Shown here: in pieces, positions 33,596 through 43,218 of the stretch
Layout of the letters: the number at the start of each line of letters is the position of its first letter
Numbering within the stretch: position 1 is the stretch's first letter
Source of the DNA: Affinundibacterium nitidum
Lineage (GTDB): Bacteria > Pseudomonadota > Gammaproteobacteria > Burkholderiales > Burkholderiaceae_D
DNA: 64,000 nucleotides
Assembly (NCBI RefSeq): GCF_014284155.1
Contig: NZ_JACOFZ010000002.1
Span: 218,613-282,612, forward strand
Reading direction: 5' to 3'
Translations under genes and position numbers: made by a program
The notes under the pieces: model-generated
Database searches by the model: none
What the model was told of the DNA's origin: nothing
What the model saw: the letters and a program-made list of their open reading frames with translations, nothing else

Positions 33596-35358
33596 TACAG
33601 ACTCTCCGGGACACCTTCGTCAGGAATAATATTCATGACAGATGAATCTGGTACAACGTTCAAGGAACGTAAGACGTTTTGCATAATGGCCGCGAATACA
33701 GGGCCCGCGACTGGCCCAGCGAAATGGCCGCCTACCGTTGGTTCGTCGATCATGACGGCGACGATAACCCGCGGATTAGAAACGGGCGCGAAGCCGACGA
33801 AGTCGACCAGATATTTATTGACGTAACGGCCTTCCTCGACCTTATGTGCGGTACCGGTTTTACCGCCAACGCGATATCCCGGAATACGCGCCTGCGGTGC
33901 TGTCCCGCCAGGCAAAGTTACTGTCTCTAACATTTCACGCACTTGCAAAGCAGTCTTTTCCGAGATAATGCGGGTTCCCAATTGAATTTCATTCGACTGC
34001 TGGAATGTCAATGGGATAGTGTCGCCATTGCGTGCAAACACCATATAGGCGCGCGCGATCTGAATTAATGAAACTGAGAGTCCATGACCATAGCTCATCG
34101 TTGCCTGTTCGATCGGACGCCAAGTTTTATAACTCTTCATGCGTCCTGCAACCGCTCCTGGAAAACCAAATTTCGGTTGTTGACCAAGCCCCAGCGAAGT
34201 GAACATTTCCCACATCTCTTGCGGCGGCATCTGCAAGGCTATCTTGGCAGTGCCGATGTTTGATGACTTCTGAATTACCTGCGCGACCGTTAATGAACCT
34301 TGTTTGTGAGCATCATGGATAGTCGCTGAACCGATCGTCATCGCCCCTGGCGCTGTCTGAAAAACGGTATCGGGAGTGACGCGCTTAGTATCTAATGCCA
34401 ATGCCACGGTAAATGGTTTCATCGTCGAACCAGGCTCAAACGTATCGGTCATGACGCGATTACGTAATTGGGCTCCCGTTAAATTCGCACGGTCATTGGG
34501 GTTGTAGGTCGGCAAGTTCACCAGTGCGAGTACTTCGCCAGTGTGAACATCAAGCACGATCGCACCGCCCGCCTTCGCCTTATGTTTTTCTATCGCTTCT
34601 TTGAGATGGGTATAGGCGATGTATTGAATTTTACTGTCGACCGATAACTTGAGATCTTTACCATCGTGTGGCACACGAACTGACTCAATATCTTCAACAA
34701 TCCGACCTAGCCTATCTTTAATGACACGCCGACTTCCAGTTTTACCGGCAAGATTCGGCTCGGATGCCAACTCAATCCCCTCTTGCCCCTTGTCTTCGAC
34801 ATTGGTAAAGCCCACCACATGAGCCATGACTTCACCTTCTGGGTAGAACCGTTTGTACTCTTTGCGCGTCTCTACTCCGGGAATATTGAGAGCCAACACT
34901 TTATCTGCTATATCCTGCTCGACCTGACGCTTCAAATACACAAACTGACGATCGGAGTCTAGTTTTTTACGTAATTCGACTTCACTCATATCGAGAAGTC
35001 GAGCCAATTCGACCAACTTCTCTTTCGGCGCATCGACCACATCCTCTGGAAACGCCGACACTGCTTTAACAGGAATAGACGAGGCTAAAACTTGTCCATT
35101 GCGATCGGTAATTTTGCCGCGTGTCGCAGGTAACTCAATCGTTCTAGCGTAACGTGTCGCTCCCTGTTTCTGCAAAAATTCTGTGTTCATTCCTTGCAAG
35201 AACAAAGCACGTCCCATCAACGCGAAAAATGCACCAAATAGGAAAAACAAAACCAAACGTGAACGCCACACAGGAAGGCGAACTTCTAGGACTGGGCTCG
35301 AAGAAAATGAAACGCCGCGTCCGGCGGCTGTACGTTGATTATGATTCTGACGGCTCAC
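33595..35358 (-). CDS. ftsI: Peptidoglycan D,D-transpeptidase FtsI (PBP3)
   Basis: A 587-residue class B penicillin-binding protein. A cytoplasmic basic tail and one membrane helix (about 30-50) precede the PBP dimerisation domain and the transpeptidase domain. The catalytic motifs are SxxK in GSTMKPF, SxN in KSSNIGT and KTG in GGKTGTAHK. It cross-links septal peptidoglycan and works with FtsW. The start codon is GTG and overlaps the ftsL stop by four bases (GTGA). Confidence 0.99.
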   Translation of the reverse strand: MSRQNHNQRTAAGRGVSFSSSPVLEVRLPVWRSRLVLFFLFGAFFALMGRALFLQGMNTEFLQKQGATRYARTIELPATRGKITDRNGQVLASSIPVKAVSAFPEDVVDAPKEKLVELARLLDMSEVELRKKLDSDRQFVYLKRQVEQDIADKVLALNIPGVETRKEYKRFYPEGEVMAHVVGFTNVEDKGQEGIELASEPNLAGKTGSRRVIKDRLGRIVEDIESVRVPHDGKDLKLSVDSKIQYIAYTHLKEAIEKHKAKAGGAIVLDVHTGEVLALVNLPTYNPNDRANLTGAQLRNRVMTDTFEPGSTMKPFTVALALDTKRVTPDTVFQTAPGAMTIGSATIHDAHKQGSLTVAQVIQKSSNIGTAKIALQMPPQEMWEMFTSLGLGQQPKFGFPGAVAGRMKSYKTWRPIEQATMSYGHGLSVSLIQIARAYMVFARNGDTIPLTFQQSNEIQLGTRIISEKTALQVREMLETVTLPGGTAPQARIPGYRVGGKTGTAHKVEEGRYVNKYLVDFVGFAPVSNPRVIVAVMIDEPTVGGHFAGPVAGPVFAAIMQNVLRSLNVVPDSSVMNIIPDEGVPESL

Positions 35359-35630
35359 TTCACTACCTCCGCCGTCAGATACTGCGTGCGATCTGATGTC
35401 AACGGTGTCATATTCAACTCTTTTTCTGCCACCGCTTCAATACGAGAGTGTTTACCGAAAGTCGACTGATCTAACTTCAACTGCGTCCACTGCAATTCAT
35501 ACTGCTTGCTTTGTGTTTGCGTTCTCTCCAATTCAATGAACAAACTACGCGCTTGATATTGCGCGTTAATCAGAGACAAGGCGCATGCAACCAAAATAAT
35601 ACCGAGCAAAAGATTGAGGCGCGTACCCAT
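35355..35630 (-). CDS. ftsL: Cell division protein FtsL
   Basis: A 91-residue bitopic protein: a membrane helix (about 4-22) followed by a periplasmic coiled coil (about 25-70, rich in Q, L and K heptads). It forms a complex with FtsB and FtsQ and activates FtsWI. The short length and position between rsmH and ftsI are diagnostic, since sequence conservation in this family is low. Its start overlaps the rsmH stop by one base (TAATG). Confidence 0.95.
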   Translation of the reverse strand: MGTRLNLLLGIILVACALSLINAQYQARSLFIELERTQTQSKQYELQWTQLKLDQSTFGKHSRIEAVAEKELNMTPLTSDRTQYLTAEVVK

Positions 35631-36586
35631 TAGTTCGCTCCTTCAATTTTCTGAGCCACGCGCATAATTGCTGAACGAGCGCGTGGATTTACTTGAACTT
35701 CTTGCTCACTTGGCTTAATGCGCGTAAGGAGGCGCATCTTTGGCTTCGGCAAATCGACAGTTCGAATTGGCAAACGACGATCTGGCTGCTCGACATTCAC
35801 CTTGGCTGCAAAAAACTGCTTTACGATACGATCTTCAAGGGAGTGAAAACTAATGACTGCCATCCGACCATTCGGCGCCAAATGTTCGTATGCCGCAGCT
35901 AAACCGGTCTCGAGGTCCGCAAGCTCTTGATTGACGAAAATCCGTATAGCCTGAAAGGTGCGAGTTGCCGGGTCTTTGCCCTTCTCGCGAGTTTTGACGG
36001 CGTTTGCAACGAGCTCTGCAAGTTGCCTTGTACTTGAAATGGGCTCGACCGCCCGGCGAGCAACAATCGCCTTTGCAATCTGAAAAGCAAACCGTTCTTC
36101 CCCATAATTTTCTATGACCTCCCTGATTTTTTGCTCATCTTCCTGCGCCAACCACTCAGCAGCGGAAATACCGCGCGTCGTATCCATACGCATGTCTAAT
36201 GGGCCATCGTGCCTAAAACTAAAACCGCGCTCAGCGTCATCGACTTGAGGCGAAGAAATACCAAGATCCATCAAGATGCCGTCGACCTGCGCAACACCTG
36301 CCTGCTCCAAGCAAGCGGACATATTGGCAAAGCTATCGTGCATAATTTGAAAACGCGGATCATGAATCTGTTCTGCATTGGCGATCGCATAAGGATCTTT
36401 ATCGAATGCAATCAAACGGCCATTCGGGCCTAACTGCTGGAGTAATTTGCGACTATGACCGCCGCGTCCGAATGTGCCGTCAATGTACGTACCATTTGCG
36501 CGCACATCGTGAATATCGAGGGCCTCAATAGCCTCGTCCAATAACACCGTGAGGTGAATCAATTCTCCTGTAGGTTTGACAGTCAT
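35630..36586 (-). CDS. rsmH: 16S rRNA (cytosine1402-N4)-methyltransferase
   Basis: A 318-residue SAM-dependent methyltransferase (formerly MraW) acting on C1402 of 16S rRNA in the ribosomal P site. The SAM-binding motif [10 protein letters not shown], the [11 protein letters not shown] segment and the C-terminal [16 protein letters not shown] signature are clear. It lies 9 bases after mraZ in the usual order. Confidence 0.99.
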   Translation of the reverse strand: MTVKPTGELIHLTVLLDEAIEALDIHDVRANGTYIDGTFGRGGHSRKLLQQLGPNGRLIAFDKDPYAIANAEQIHDPRFQIMHDSFANMSACLEQAGVAQVDGILMDLGISSPQVDDAERGFSFRHDGPLDMRMDTTRGISAAEWLAQEDEQKIREVIENYGEERFAFQIAKAIVARRAVEPISSTRQLAELVANAVKTREKGKDPATRTFQAIRIFVNQELADLETGLAAAYEHLAPNGRMAVISFHSLEDRIVKQFFAAKVNVEQPDRRLPIRTVDLPKPKMRLLTRIKPSEQEVQVNPRARSAIMRVAQKIEGAN

Positions 36587-36595
36587 GACTTGCTA

Positions 36596-37024
36596 TCAAA
36601 AGGAGAAATTACTGAGTGCATCGGGCATACCACCGGCAATCGCTTGCGCTTCATTTTCAGCAAGCTTCGCAGCATCCCAGATTTCAAAGTGAGAGCCCAT
36701 ACCCAGTAACATCACGTCGCGCTGCAAACCAACCGCACTACGCAATTCAGGCGCTACCAAGATACGGCCTGTACCGTCCATTTCGACGTCTGAAGCATTA
36801 CCAAGGAAAATGCGCTGCCAAGCACGTGCTGCCATCGGCCATGCGGCGATTTGCTCGCGATGCGCTTCCCAAGTTGGACGAGGAAATAACAGCAAACAGC
36901 CATGCGGGTGACGCGTCAGTGTAACTCGTCCTTCGCATTGCAATGTGAGGGCGTCACGATGCCGAGCCGGAATTGACATCCGCCCTTTTGCATCGAGATT
37001 AAGTGCTGACGCGCCTTGGAACAC
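36596..37024 (-). CDS. mraZ: Transcriptional regulator MraZ
   Basis: A 142-residue protein with two SpoVT/AbrB-type swapped-hairpin domains, each with the DxxGR motif ([15 protein letters not shown] and [14 protein letters not shown]). MraZ forms a ring and represses the dcw operon by binding phased repeats upstream of its own gene. I chose the GTG at 37024, which gives the usual [10 protein letters not shown] start and has AGGT 6 bases upstream; a GTG five codons earlier is also in frame. The phased repeat 47-85 bases upstream supports autoregulation. Confidence 0.95.
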   Translation of the reverse strand: MFQGASALNLDAKGRMSIPARHRDALTLQCEGRVTLTRHPHGCLLLFPRPTWEAHREQIAAWPMAARAWQRIFLGNASDVEMDGTGRILVAPELRSAVGLQRDVMLLGMGSHFEIWDAAKLAENEAQAIAGGMPDALSNFSF

Positions 37025-37070
37025 TGTTTGACCTATCACTCTGATTGAAGAAACTTGAAAAGTGAATTTT

Positions 37071-37109
37071 CACCACAAAAAAACACTTTTTCACACTTTT
37101 TCCCACTTT
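37071..37109 (-). promoter_or_regulatory. MraZ-type phased direct repeats (dcw operator)
   Basis: On the minus strand the units AAGTGGGAAA, AAGTGTGAAA, AAGTGTTTTT and TTGTGGTG follow each other at 10-base spacing. This matches the known MraZ operator pattern of short G-rich units (GTGGG-like) repeated once per helical turn. It lies just upstream of mraZ, where the dcw promoter is expected. The outer units are degenerate. Confidence 0.7.
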
Positions 37110-37447
37110 AGAGGAAGCTTTAAGCTCGGTCAAGCGAATTAATACGTTAAAACAGGAAATTCTTGAATAAAGTCAATGACTTAGCGTCGACTATTAAAGG
37201 ACGAAATTGAAGAATATCTCAATAAATTAGAGACTTAGCGATGATAGTGAAAGTGGGATATGAGCTATACACATGTGTTTATAGCACGTAGGAAAGATAG
37301 TTTTTGTCTGCCTAAAAAAGCGACAATACGAAAACTCTGTTCAAAGACGAAAACGGTCGATTTACGCTACTAAATGGTATGTAGGCGCGTACCTTCCGAG
37401 AGTCAGCACGAAAAGATTAGATGCATCACCTCAAAAAAAGCGATGCT
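37110..37447. other. Intergenic region upstream of mraZ
   Basis: A 338-base gap with no supported gene. It holds the far upstream region of the dcw promoter and the 3' flank of the GGDEF-EAL gene. A weak hairpin (GCATC/GATGC with an A-rich loop, about 37420-37446) could terminate that gene. Confidence 0.35.
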
Positions 37448-40400
37448 TTACTGAAGCTCGAGTAGCTCAATAAATGCAGCCTCGGGGACCGCTTTTGAGT
37501 AATAGAAGCCTTGATACTCGTCACATTGGCTCTTGAATAGCGTCTCTAATTGCACCTTATTCTCTACCCCTTCAGCTACGACCTTGAGACCCAAGGTTTT
37601 CGCCATCGCGATAATCGCCAAAACAATCGCTGTGTCATTGGCGTCCGCAGGCATATCCTTGATGAAAGACTTATCAATTTTCAGGCTGTTAACAGGGAAG
37701 CGTTTGAGATACGCTAGCGAAGAATATCCAGTACCGAAGTCATCAATTGAAAGCGTATATCCGGCTGACTTCAAGCCGTCCATGTGAGCAATGGCTTGCT
37801 CGTGATTATTCATCACCATGCTCTCCGTAATCTCAAACTCGATATCAGTTGGAGAAATTTCCCAGTAATCGATCACTTTTTGCAGTTCATGCAATAGAAA
37901 TTCATCGTTAAATTGGGCACCCGAAAGGTTAATGGCAATACGACCAAAGACTTTCTTAGCGGCGTGCAAATTGGCAATAGTGCTACAGACTTTATCCAGT
38001 ACTTGCATACCAAGTTTGCCGACCAAACCTGCCTCCTCGGCCAGTGCAATAAATTCAGTCGGATAGATCAAACCATTTTCTGGATGCTGCCAACGCACCA
38101 GCGCTTCCGCTCCAACCACCTTCCCAGTTTGCACACTGACTTTAGGTTGGTAGTGCACGACAAACTCATTATTCTCGAGTGCGCGGCGCAACTGCGCTTC
38201 AAATGCCAAACGCTCAATTGTATGAACGTTCATATTGGCATCATAGAACTGATAGTTGTTCTTACCGTTATGTTTGGCTCGATACATCGCGATTTCTGAG
38301 TTCTTCATCAAGATCTGAGAATCAGATCCATCCTCAGGGTAAACCGCGATACCGATACTGGCGCTTATTTGTAATTCCTGGCCATTAATTTCAAACGGCA
38401 TCGCTGCAGATTTCAGCAAACGTTCGGCAATATCGGTCAATTCACGAGGTGTTTTGTAACGGTCAAGCAATAGCATAAACTCATCGCCACCAACTCGTGC
38501 AATGGTATCTGAATCTGATAATTCCGCCTTTAAGCGCTCGGCGATATTGCGCAAAACCTTATCGCCTTCTTCATGATCAAAACTATCGTTAATCGCTTTA
38601 AAACGGTCTAAGTCGAGTAGCAGAACCGCCAAACTAGATTGACTATCCTCTGCATAAGTCAGCGCTTTTGACAAATACTGATTAAACAAAAATCGATTTG
38701 GTAGCTTAGTAATCTCGTCATAGTGAGCTAAGCGTATCGCTTTTTCTTCAGCACGCTTACCTTCGATCGCGATACTCGAAACATCAGTCGCAATACTAAT
38801 CAAACTTAAATCTTCGTTCGACAAGGCTGCTGTTGATTCTGTGAATAAAGTGAATGTGCCTAGTATGAGCCCTGTCTTTCCCATGATCGGCCACGAACCG
38901 ACCGCAGCATAATTTGCCAATAGCTTACGCTGCACAATAAATTCCATCTCTTGTGCTTTCGGAATATCTGTCACCCAGACTGGCACCACACCGAGCACTG
39001 CCTCACTCCAGACGCCGTTACCTTTGCAAACGGGTGCTTCGGTAAGCTGACGTCGCAAAATTTCTGGGAAGTGATGACCAATAGTTTGGGAAAACGTTCT
39101 TTGATCGATCGATAACAATTGAACACCGCAATGCCAATGCGGATTATTGCGTTCAACAAAATGACAGGTATCGATCAAGATCGATTCTAGACTTTCACTG
39201 CTACCAATCAATTGCAACAACTGATTTTGACCTTGTAGCAAACGTTCGGCGTGTTTCCTCTGTGAGATGTCACGCATCACGCAGAAAACAATGGTTTCTG
39301 TCGAAATTTTGACGCGACTCAAGGTAACTTCACTAAACCAATCCTTACCTCGACGATGGGCGATCCATTCGAATTTTTGTACGTGCCCCTTAAACGCAAG
39401 GTCGACGAATCTTTTAATCGCTTCAGCTTTCTTAGCGGCGACTGTTGGCTGAGTGTAACGCCAATCGGCAGAAAACTCGCCGATATCTAGACTATACAGA
39501 TCTGACTTCAAGTCGACTGCCAGCATCTCGAGTGCGTTCTGATTACCATCAACGAAACGGTAAGATTTATCGATCAAAAGAATGCCATCTTGCGCATCTT
39601 GAAATAAAAGTCGATAGCGTCTTTCGCTATCACTCAAACGCTCCCGCGAAAGTCGTAAGCTCGTGATTTTTTTGTACAACAAATACGCTAATACTAAAGT
39701 GAAAATAATCGATAGACTTGCAAAGATCAATTTTTGCTCAACACGTTTTTTCCATTCAAGAAGGATGGTGTCAAGGTCGCGTCCAAAGACTACCACCAGA
39801 GGAAAATCGTTCATTTTCAATAGTGTATAAACGACTGCCTGATCTTGGCTATTTACCGTCGCTTCGACGCGTCCCGCTTCATTGACAACATCACGAATTT
39901 CCCTCGCCACGGTAGCATCAACATCTTCCTTTTTATATGGCCCTTTTTCCGACATGGCTTGCACAATAATCTGGCCGTTTTTATCGTAAAGCGAGACTTT
40001 AGCGCCGGCATCTTTGGCTACGCGCTCATAAAAATCTTGGAAATATGCGAGATTAATCTCCGCTTGAACCTGCCCAATATTTTTACCATTGCCATCAAAA
40101 TAGTTGCGTGCAATTGGTAGATACTCTTGGGTATTTTTTTTGGACTTGAAGACAGCACCCAACACGACATTGCGTTGCAATGCATTCGGACCTTTATTCA
40201 AGAATTTCACATACTCTTGCGTCGACAGATCAATTTGCTCGACTGGAAAACGTGCTGAAGAGGCCCAAAGAATACCGCGGCCATCAACTAAAGAAAGCGC
40301 ATGAATAAACGGTGAGCCACGACGTTGTGCGCCCAAGACTTGGCGCACCGCAGCCTCATCTCGTAAGACGCTATCTGCTTGACCTTGGAGCACCTCTGCT

Positions 40401-40627
40401 GTGGCAACAATTTCACGAGAAGCGTCGTTGAGCACACGATTTGCATGCTCCTCAAACATGCGCGTATTCAGTAAGCTATTTTTGTTTGCAGCGGAAAGTG
40501 TAAGGCTACGATCCTGTTCGATCGACCACCAAGTCTGGGCGACAATCACCAGCAGAATTACAAATACGCAGGAAGCCAATACCCATAACGGCACTTCCCA
40601 AGCATCTTGCTTTTGCTTACTCGCCAT
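37448..40627 (-). CDS. Membrane GGDEF-EAL protein with Cache, PAS and GAF domains
   Basis: A 1059-residue inner-membrane protein for cyclic di-GMP turnover. Layout: membrane helix (about 13-34), a periplasmic dCache-like sensor (about 45-290), a second helix (about 297-317), PAS (about 335-455), GAF (about 465-630), GGDEF (about 640-800) and EAL (about 815-1055). The diguanylate cyclase motif GGDEF is intact at 713-717. The inhibitory RxxD site is missing (Ser704 replaces Arg). The EAL motif is intact with Glu841, and later phosphodiesterase motifs (NLSGAQF, EITESMV, IDDFGTGYSSL, KIDKSF, AEGVE) are present. Both activities are possible; which dominates cannot be told. An AAAGGG site precedes the ATG. 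No partner gene is adjacent. Confidence 0.93.
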   Translation of the reverse strand: MASKQKQDAWEVPLWVLASCVFVILLVIVAQTWWSIEQDRSLTLSAANKNSLLNTRMFEEHANRVLNDASREIVATAEVLQGQADSVLRDEAAVRQVLGAQRRGSPFIHALSLVDGRGILWASSARFPVEQIDLSTQEYVKFLNKGPNALQRNVVLGAVFKSKKNTQEYLPIARNYFDGNGKNIGQVQAEINLAYFQDFYERVAKDAGAKVSLYDKNGQIIVQAMSEKGPYKKEDVDATVAREIRDVVNEAGRVEATVNSQDQAVVYTLLKMNDFPLVVVFGRDLDTILLEWKKRVEQKLIFASLSIIFTLVLAYLLYKKITSLRLSRERLSDSERRYRLLFQDAQDGILLIDKSYRFVDGNQNALEMLAVDLKSDLYSLDIGEFSADWRYTQPTVAAKKAEAIKRFVDLAFKGHVQKFEWIAHRRGKDWFSEVTLSRVKISTETIVFCVMRDISQRKHAERLLQGQNQLLQLIGSSESLESILIDTCHFVERNNPHWHCGVQLLSIDQRTFSQTIGHHFPEILRRQLTEAPVCKGNGVWSEAVLGVVPVWVTDIPKAQEMEFIVQRKLLANYAAVGSWPIMGKTGLILGTFTLFTESTAALSNEDLSLISIATDVSSIAIEGKRAEEKAIRLAHYDEITKLPNRFLFNQYLSKALTYAEDSQSSLAVLLLDLDRFKAINDSFDHEEGDKVLRNIAERLKAELSDSDTIARVGGDEFMLLLDRYKTPRELTDIAERLLKSAAMPFEINGQELQISASIGIAVYPEDGSDSQILMKNSEIAMYRAKHNGKNNYQFYDANMNVHTIERLAFEAQLRRALENNEFVVHYQPKVSVQTGKVVGAEALVRWQHPENGLIYPTEFIALAEEAGLVGKLGMQVLDKVCSTIANLHAAKKVFGRIAINLSGAQFNDEFLLHELQKVIDYWEISPTDIEFEITESMVMNNHEQAIAHMDGLKSAGYTLSIDDFGTGYSSLAYLKRFPVNSLKIDKSFIKDMPADANDTAIVLAIIAMAKTLGLKVVAEGVENKVQLETLFKSQCDEYQGFYYSKAVPEAAFIELLELQ

Positions 40628-40796
40628 GCAAACCCTTTCTCGTTCATCGGTATACGCGATCTAGTCAGAGTCAGAGTGTATCACCGGTATTTGCTTTAAA
40701 CCAAGAAAAGCAAATCTGTGATGTTTATGAGAAGATTTTTTGGAATTATCAATGACCACTTACGGCTGCCATTAATACATTGGGGGGATAAAAATT

Positions 40797-41165
40797 GAAG
40801 CAGGCCGATAGGCCGGATTCTGTTACGGCATACTCGCGTACGCTATGACAATCATTCCTCTAGGCGACGGATTGCTCCGTCACTCAAGCTTTCTACCCGC
40901 ACGCTCCGCGAGCCACCTCAACGCGTGCCTATTTGAAATTGCTCCGGGTGGAGGTTACCGCGTTTCACCCTTTGTGGTTTAGTATCCGCTTGCGCTTCAC
41001 TACTCCCCAAAGACTCGTCTCTGTGGCCCTATTCCTCGTCTTATACCTCGGTTTGCACCTCAGCTTTCAACGTACGGCCGTTAGCCGTCACCCTGCTCTA
41101 TGGAGTCCGGACCTTCCTCCCGTCATCATGCGAACATGACAACCAGCGATTGTCTGGCCTGCTTC
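40797..41165 (-). ncRNA. rnpB: RNase P RNA, bacterial class A
   Basis: The minus strand carries the conserved RNase P core. The 5' and 3' ends pair as P1 (GAAGCAGGCC with GGCCTGCTTC). Next to P1 is the CCAGACAATCGC start, then GAGGAAGGTCCGGACTCC (CR I), AGGGTGACGGCTAACGGCCG, GGTGAAACGCGGTAACCTCC (CR IV region) and the 3' part with AGAGGAATGATTGTC and ACAGAATCCGGCCTATCGG (CR V). The RNA is about 369 nt. It cleaves the 5' leader from tRNA precursors together with the RnpA protein. The 3' P1 arm is followed by AATTTTTA, which may aid termination. Confidence 0.97.
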
Positions 41166-41172
41166 GGGCGCT

Positions 41173-41178
41173 ATTGTA
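41173..41178 (-). promoter_or_regulatory. -10 element of rnpB
   Basis: TACAAT on the minus strand lies 7 bases before the inferred RNA 5' end at 41165. This spacing agrees with a sigma70 promoter starting at P1. The -35 element is not clear. Confidence 0.5.
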
Positions 41179-41206
41179 CCAGTTAGCGCGGCACCACTTC
41201 GAAAAT

Positions 41207-41239
41207 AAAAAAGCCGCCAGTGTTCGCTGACGGCTTTTT
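41207..41239 (-). terminator. Terminator after the chalcone-isomerase-like gene
   Basis: An imperfect stem (AAAAAGCCGCCAGTG against CGCTGACGGCTTTTT, one mismatch and one G-U pair) around loop TTCG. On the minus strand the stem is followed by TTTTATTTTC. Confidence 0.75.
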
Positions 41240-41262
41240 AATCAAGTTCCTAGTCAAAAGTT

Positions 41263-41859
41263 TTATTCTTTTGAATTCAACATCTTGTGCTTTAAAGTTT
41301 CATCTGCAGGTTGATTACCGAGCCAAATCTTCAAGACAGCATTGTAGAAATTAGGATCAGCGATATGATCGCCAATTTTCTCACCGTTAAGCTGACAAAC
41401 CACGCCTGTTCCTGGAACCCAATCAAATGTCAAAATATCGCCCTTTTTCAGTTTTGGGACGATAGAAAAGATTTTGCCGAAGGTGACCATAGCGCCGATC
41501 AAACGGGTGCGCTCATTCGCATCGAGGTTATTGCGCAATCCATCGAGGAAGCGTTGACCTAAATCATCGTTACTTAGATCGCGCATCATCACCAAAGTCA
41601 CACGTTTTGCGCCTTGCAAAGCCAAGACTTCCGGTGTGGTTGAACGCAACTCTGGCAAATATAGCGCCGCGACATACACTTTGAATACCACCTTGTAGCG
41701 CACACCCGCACCGTTCAATTTGAGTGTCTGGTTGCCAATTTGTACAGTGTCGTCAAGTTTGACGCCTGCCACTACAGTATCCGCCATCGCTGCTTGCGCT
41801 AAACCGAAACTCAAGCCAAGTGCTATCAATCCACGAAATAATTTTGCTGCCAACTTCAT
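41263..41859 (-). CDS. Chalcone isomerase-like exported protein
   Basis: A 198-residue protein with a signal peptide (1-25, ending AAMA|D). The mature part matches the chalcone isomerase-like fold: LNGAGVRYKVVFKVYVAALYL is the hallmark first segment, followed by LVMMRDLSNDDLGQRFLDGL and FDWVPGTGVVCQLNGE. Bacterial members of this family generally lack flavonoid substrates and several catalytic residues of the plant enzyme, so enzymatic activity is doubtful. They may bind fatty acids in the periplasm. I chose the ATG at 41859 because GAGGAGAACAT precedes it directly; the frame continues upstream without a good start. Function unknown. Confidence 0.85.
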   Translation of the reverse strand: MKLAAKLFRGLIALGLSFGLAQAAMADTVVAGVKLDDTVQIGNQTLKLNGAGVRYKVVFKVYVAALYLPELRSTTPEVLALQGAKRVTLVMMRDLSNDDLGQRFLDGLRNNLDANERTRLIGAMVTFGKIFSIVPKLKKGDILTFDWVPGTGVVCQLNGEKIGDHIADPNFYNAVLKIWLGNQPADETLKHKMLNSKE

Positions 41860-42174
41860 ATGTTCTCCTCTGGTTTTGGAATGAAAAAATATGGATCTCT
41901 TTTTTCGCCACATTTCTTCGTTTGATGCCGACGGTTTTGCTCTCAATAACGAACGACCGTTTTATTTTGTGCACACCACAATAGTGATTATTTTTAGAGG
42001 GTGCAAGACTAATCGACACGAAAAATCAGAATATTTGTGTATATCGGTTGCTCAAATACGAACAGAAATAAAGATATCGAGTAAAAATGATAATCACTTA
42101 TCAATCTGCCTATGCGTCTTACCAAGCAATGCATCGTCATCAACTTTGCTCTCTTTGCTAACAACCGTGCCAAT
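41860..42174. other. Intergenic region between the chalcone-isomerase-like and SDR genes
   Basis: A 315-base gap, AT-rich near the middle. No supported gene, terminator or operator was identified. The promoter of the chalcone-isomerase-like gene should lie here. Confidence 0.35.
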
Positions 42175-42987
42175 TCAATGCGGTCTCACTTCTTGTTTCA
42201 AGGCTGCCAATGCCATTTTTTCCACGAGACCTGGCAATAACAATTTCAGCCAACGCCCAAGTTTGCCCTTCACACTCATCACGACATCACGTTGCCGTTT
42301 CTCCATCCCTAAGATAATCAAGCCAGCACATTCTTCTACGCTCATCGCCTCATCTTCTTTCAAGCCGCTACTGCCAGCCGCGATGCCATCAGCGTTATAA
42401 CCTCGGTATCGAATTTCAGTGGCGACGACGCCCGGGTATGCAATCGTCACACTGACCCCCGCTTCTTTTACTTCTGCACGCAACGCTTCAAAGAAACCAT
42501 TCATTGCAAATTTTGTGGCGCTATATGCATTCCGACCAGGAACGCCAATCAATCCAGCCAAAGACGACACTGCAACGATGCAACCCTTGCTTTGAAGCAG
42601 ATAAGGCAAAGCCGCATGCGTACACCAAACGCTTCCCCAAAAATTCACCCGCATTAAATCTTCGTACCAAGACAAATCCTTCACATCACTCAACAAGGCC
42701 TGAGCAGATTTACCGGCATTATTGATGAGCGCATCAATACGAGAAAAATAGGCCACCGTTGTGTTAATCAACTGACGGCATTGTTCTTGATCACTGACAT
42801 CGGTCGGCACCACCAAACAATCGCTACCTAATTCACGACATTGCTTTGCTACTTGCTCCAACATCTCTTGATTGCGCGCCGCTAAGCACAGGCCTAAATT
42901 TGAACCATGCACACGTGCCAACTGTCGCGCTAATTCCGCGCCGATTCCATCAGAACTTCCGGTAATGACAACCACTTTTCTTTGCAT
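42175..42987 (-). CDS. Short-chain dehydrogenase/reductase
   Basis: A 270-residue NAD(P)-dependent oxidoreductase of the classical SDR family. The cofactor motif TGSSDGIG is at 9-16, NNAG follows in INNAGKSAQ, and the catalytic YxxxK is YSATK with the upstream Ser in VAVSSLAG. An Arg in LCLAARNQEM after the second strand suggests NADP preference. The C-terminus (GRWLKLLLPGLVEKMAL) is hydrophobic and may touch the membrane, as in SDRs that act on lipids. Substrate unknown. An AGGAC site precedes the ATG. It is divergent from the ThDP enzyme gene. Confidence 0.92.
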   Translation of the reverse strand: MQRKVVVITGSSDGIGAELARQLARVHGSNLGLCLAARNQEMLEQVAKQCRELGSDCLVVPTDVSDQEQCRQLINTTVAYFSRIDALINNAGKSAQALLSDVKDLSWYEDLMRVNFWGSVWCTHAALPYLLQSKGCIVAVSSLAGLIGVPGRNAYSATKFAMNGFFEALRAEVKEAGVSVTIAYPGVVATEIRYRGYNADGIAAGSSGLKEDEAMSVEECAGLIILGMEKRQRDVVMSVKGKLGRWLKLLLPGLVEKMALAALKQEVRPH

Positions 42988-43218
42988 ATCAAGTCCTATT
43001 CATAATTCAACACAAGCACGTACCATCCTCAAAGTCGAGCAGCACTTTGATCCCGCAATGCAGCATTTTCCTCTCCGACATTTCCACAGAAGTTCAACTG
43101 AAGTAAGTGACGAAGTCAAGCTCCTGATTAATCGCAAACATCGTTGTGGTAAAGCGAACCAGAATGTGCACGAATATCTTGTAATCTGGTAGCTTAACGC
43201 TTTTCTTAATTCCTTTAC

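Noticed and set aside
40933-41139. Short open frame within the rnpB region
   Set aside because: It lies inside the conserved RNase P RNA core on the opposite strand and is not a gene.
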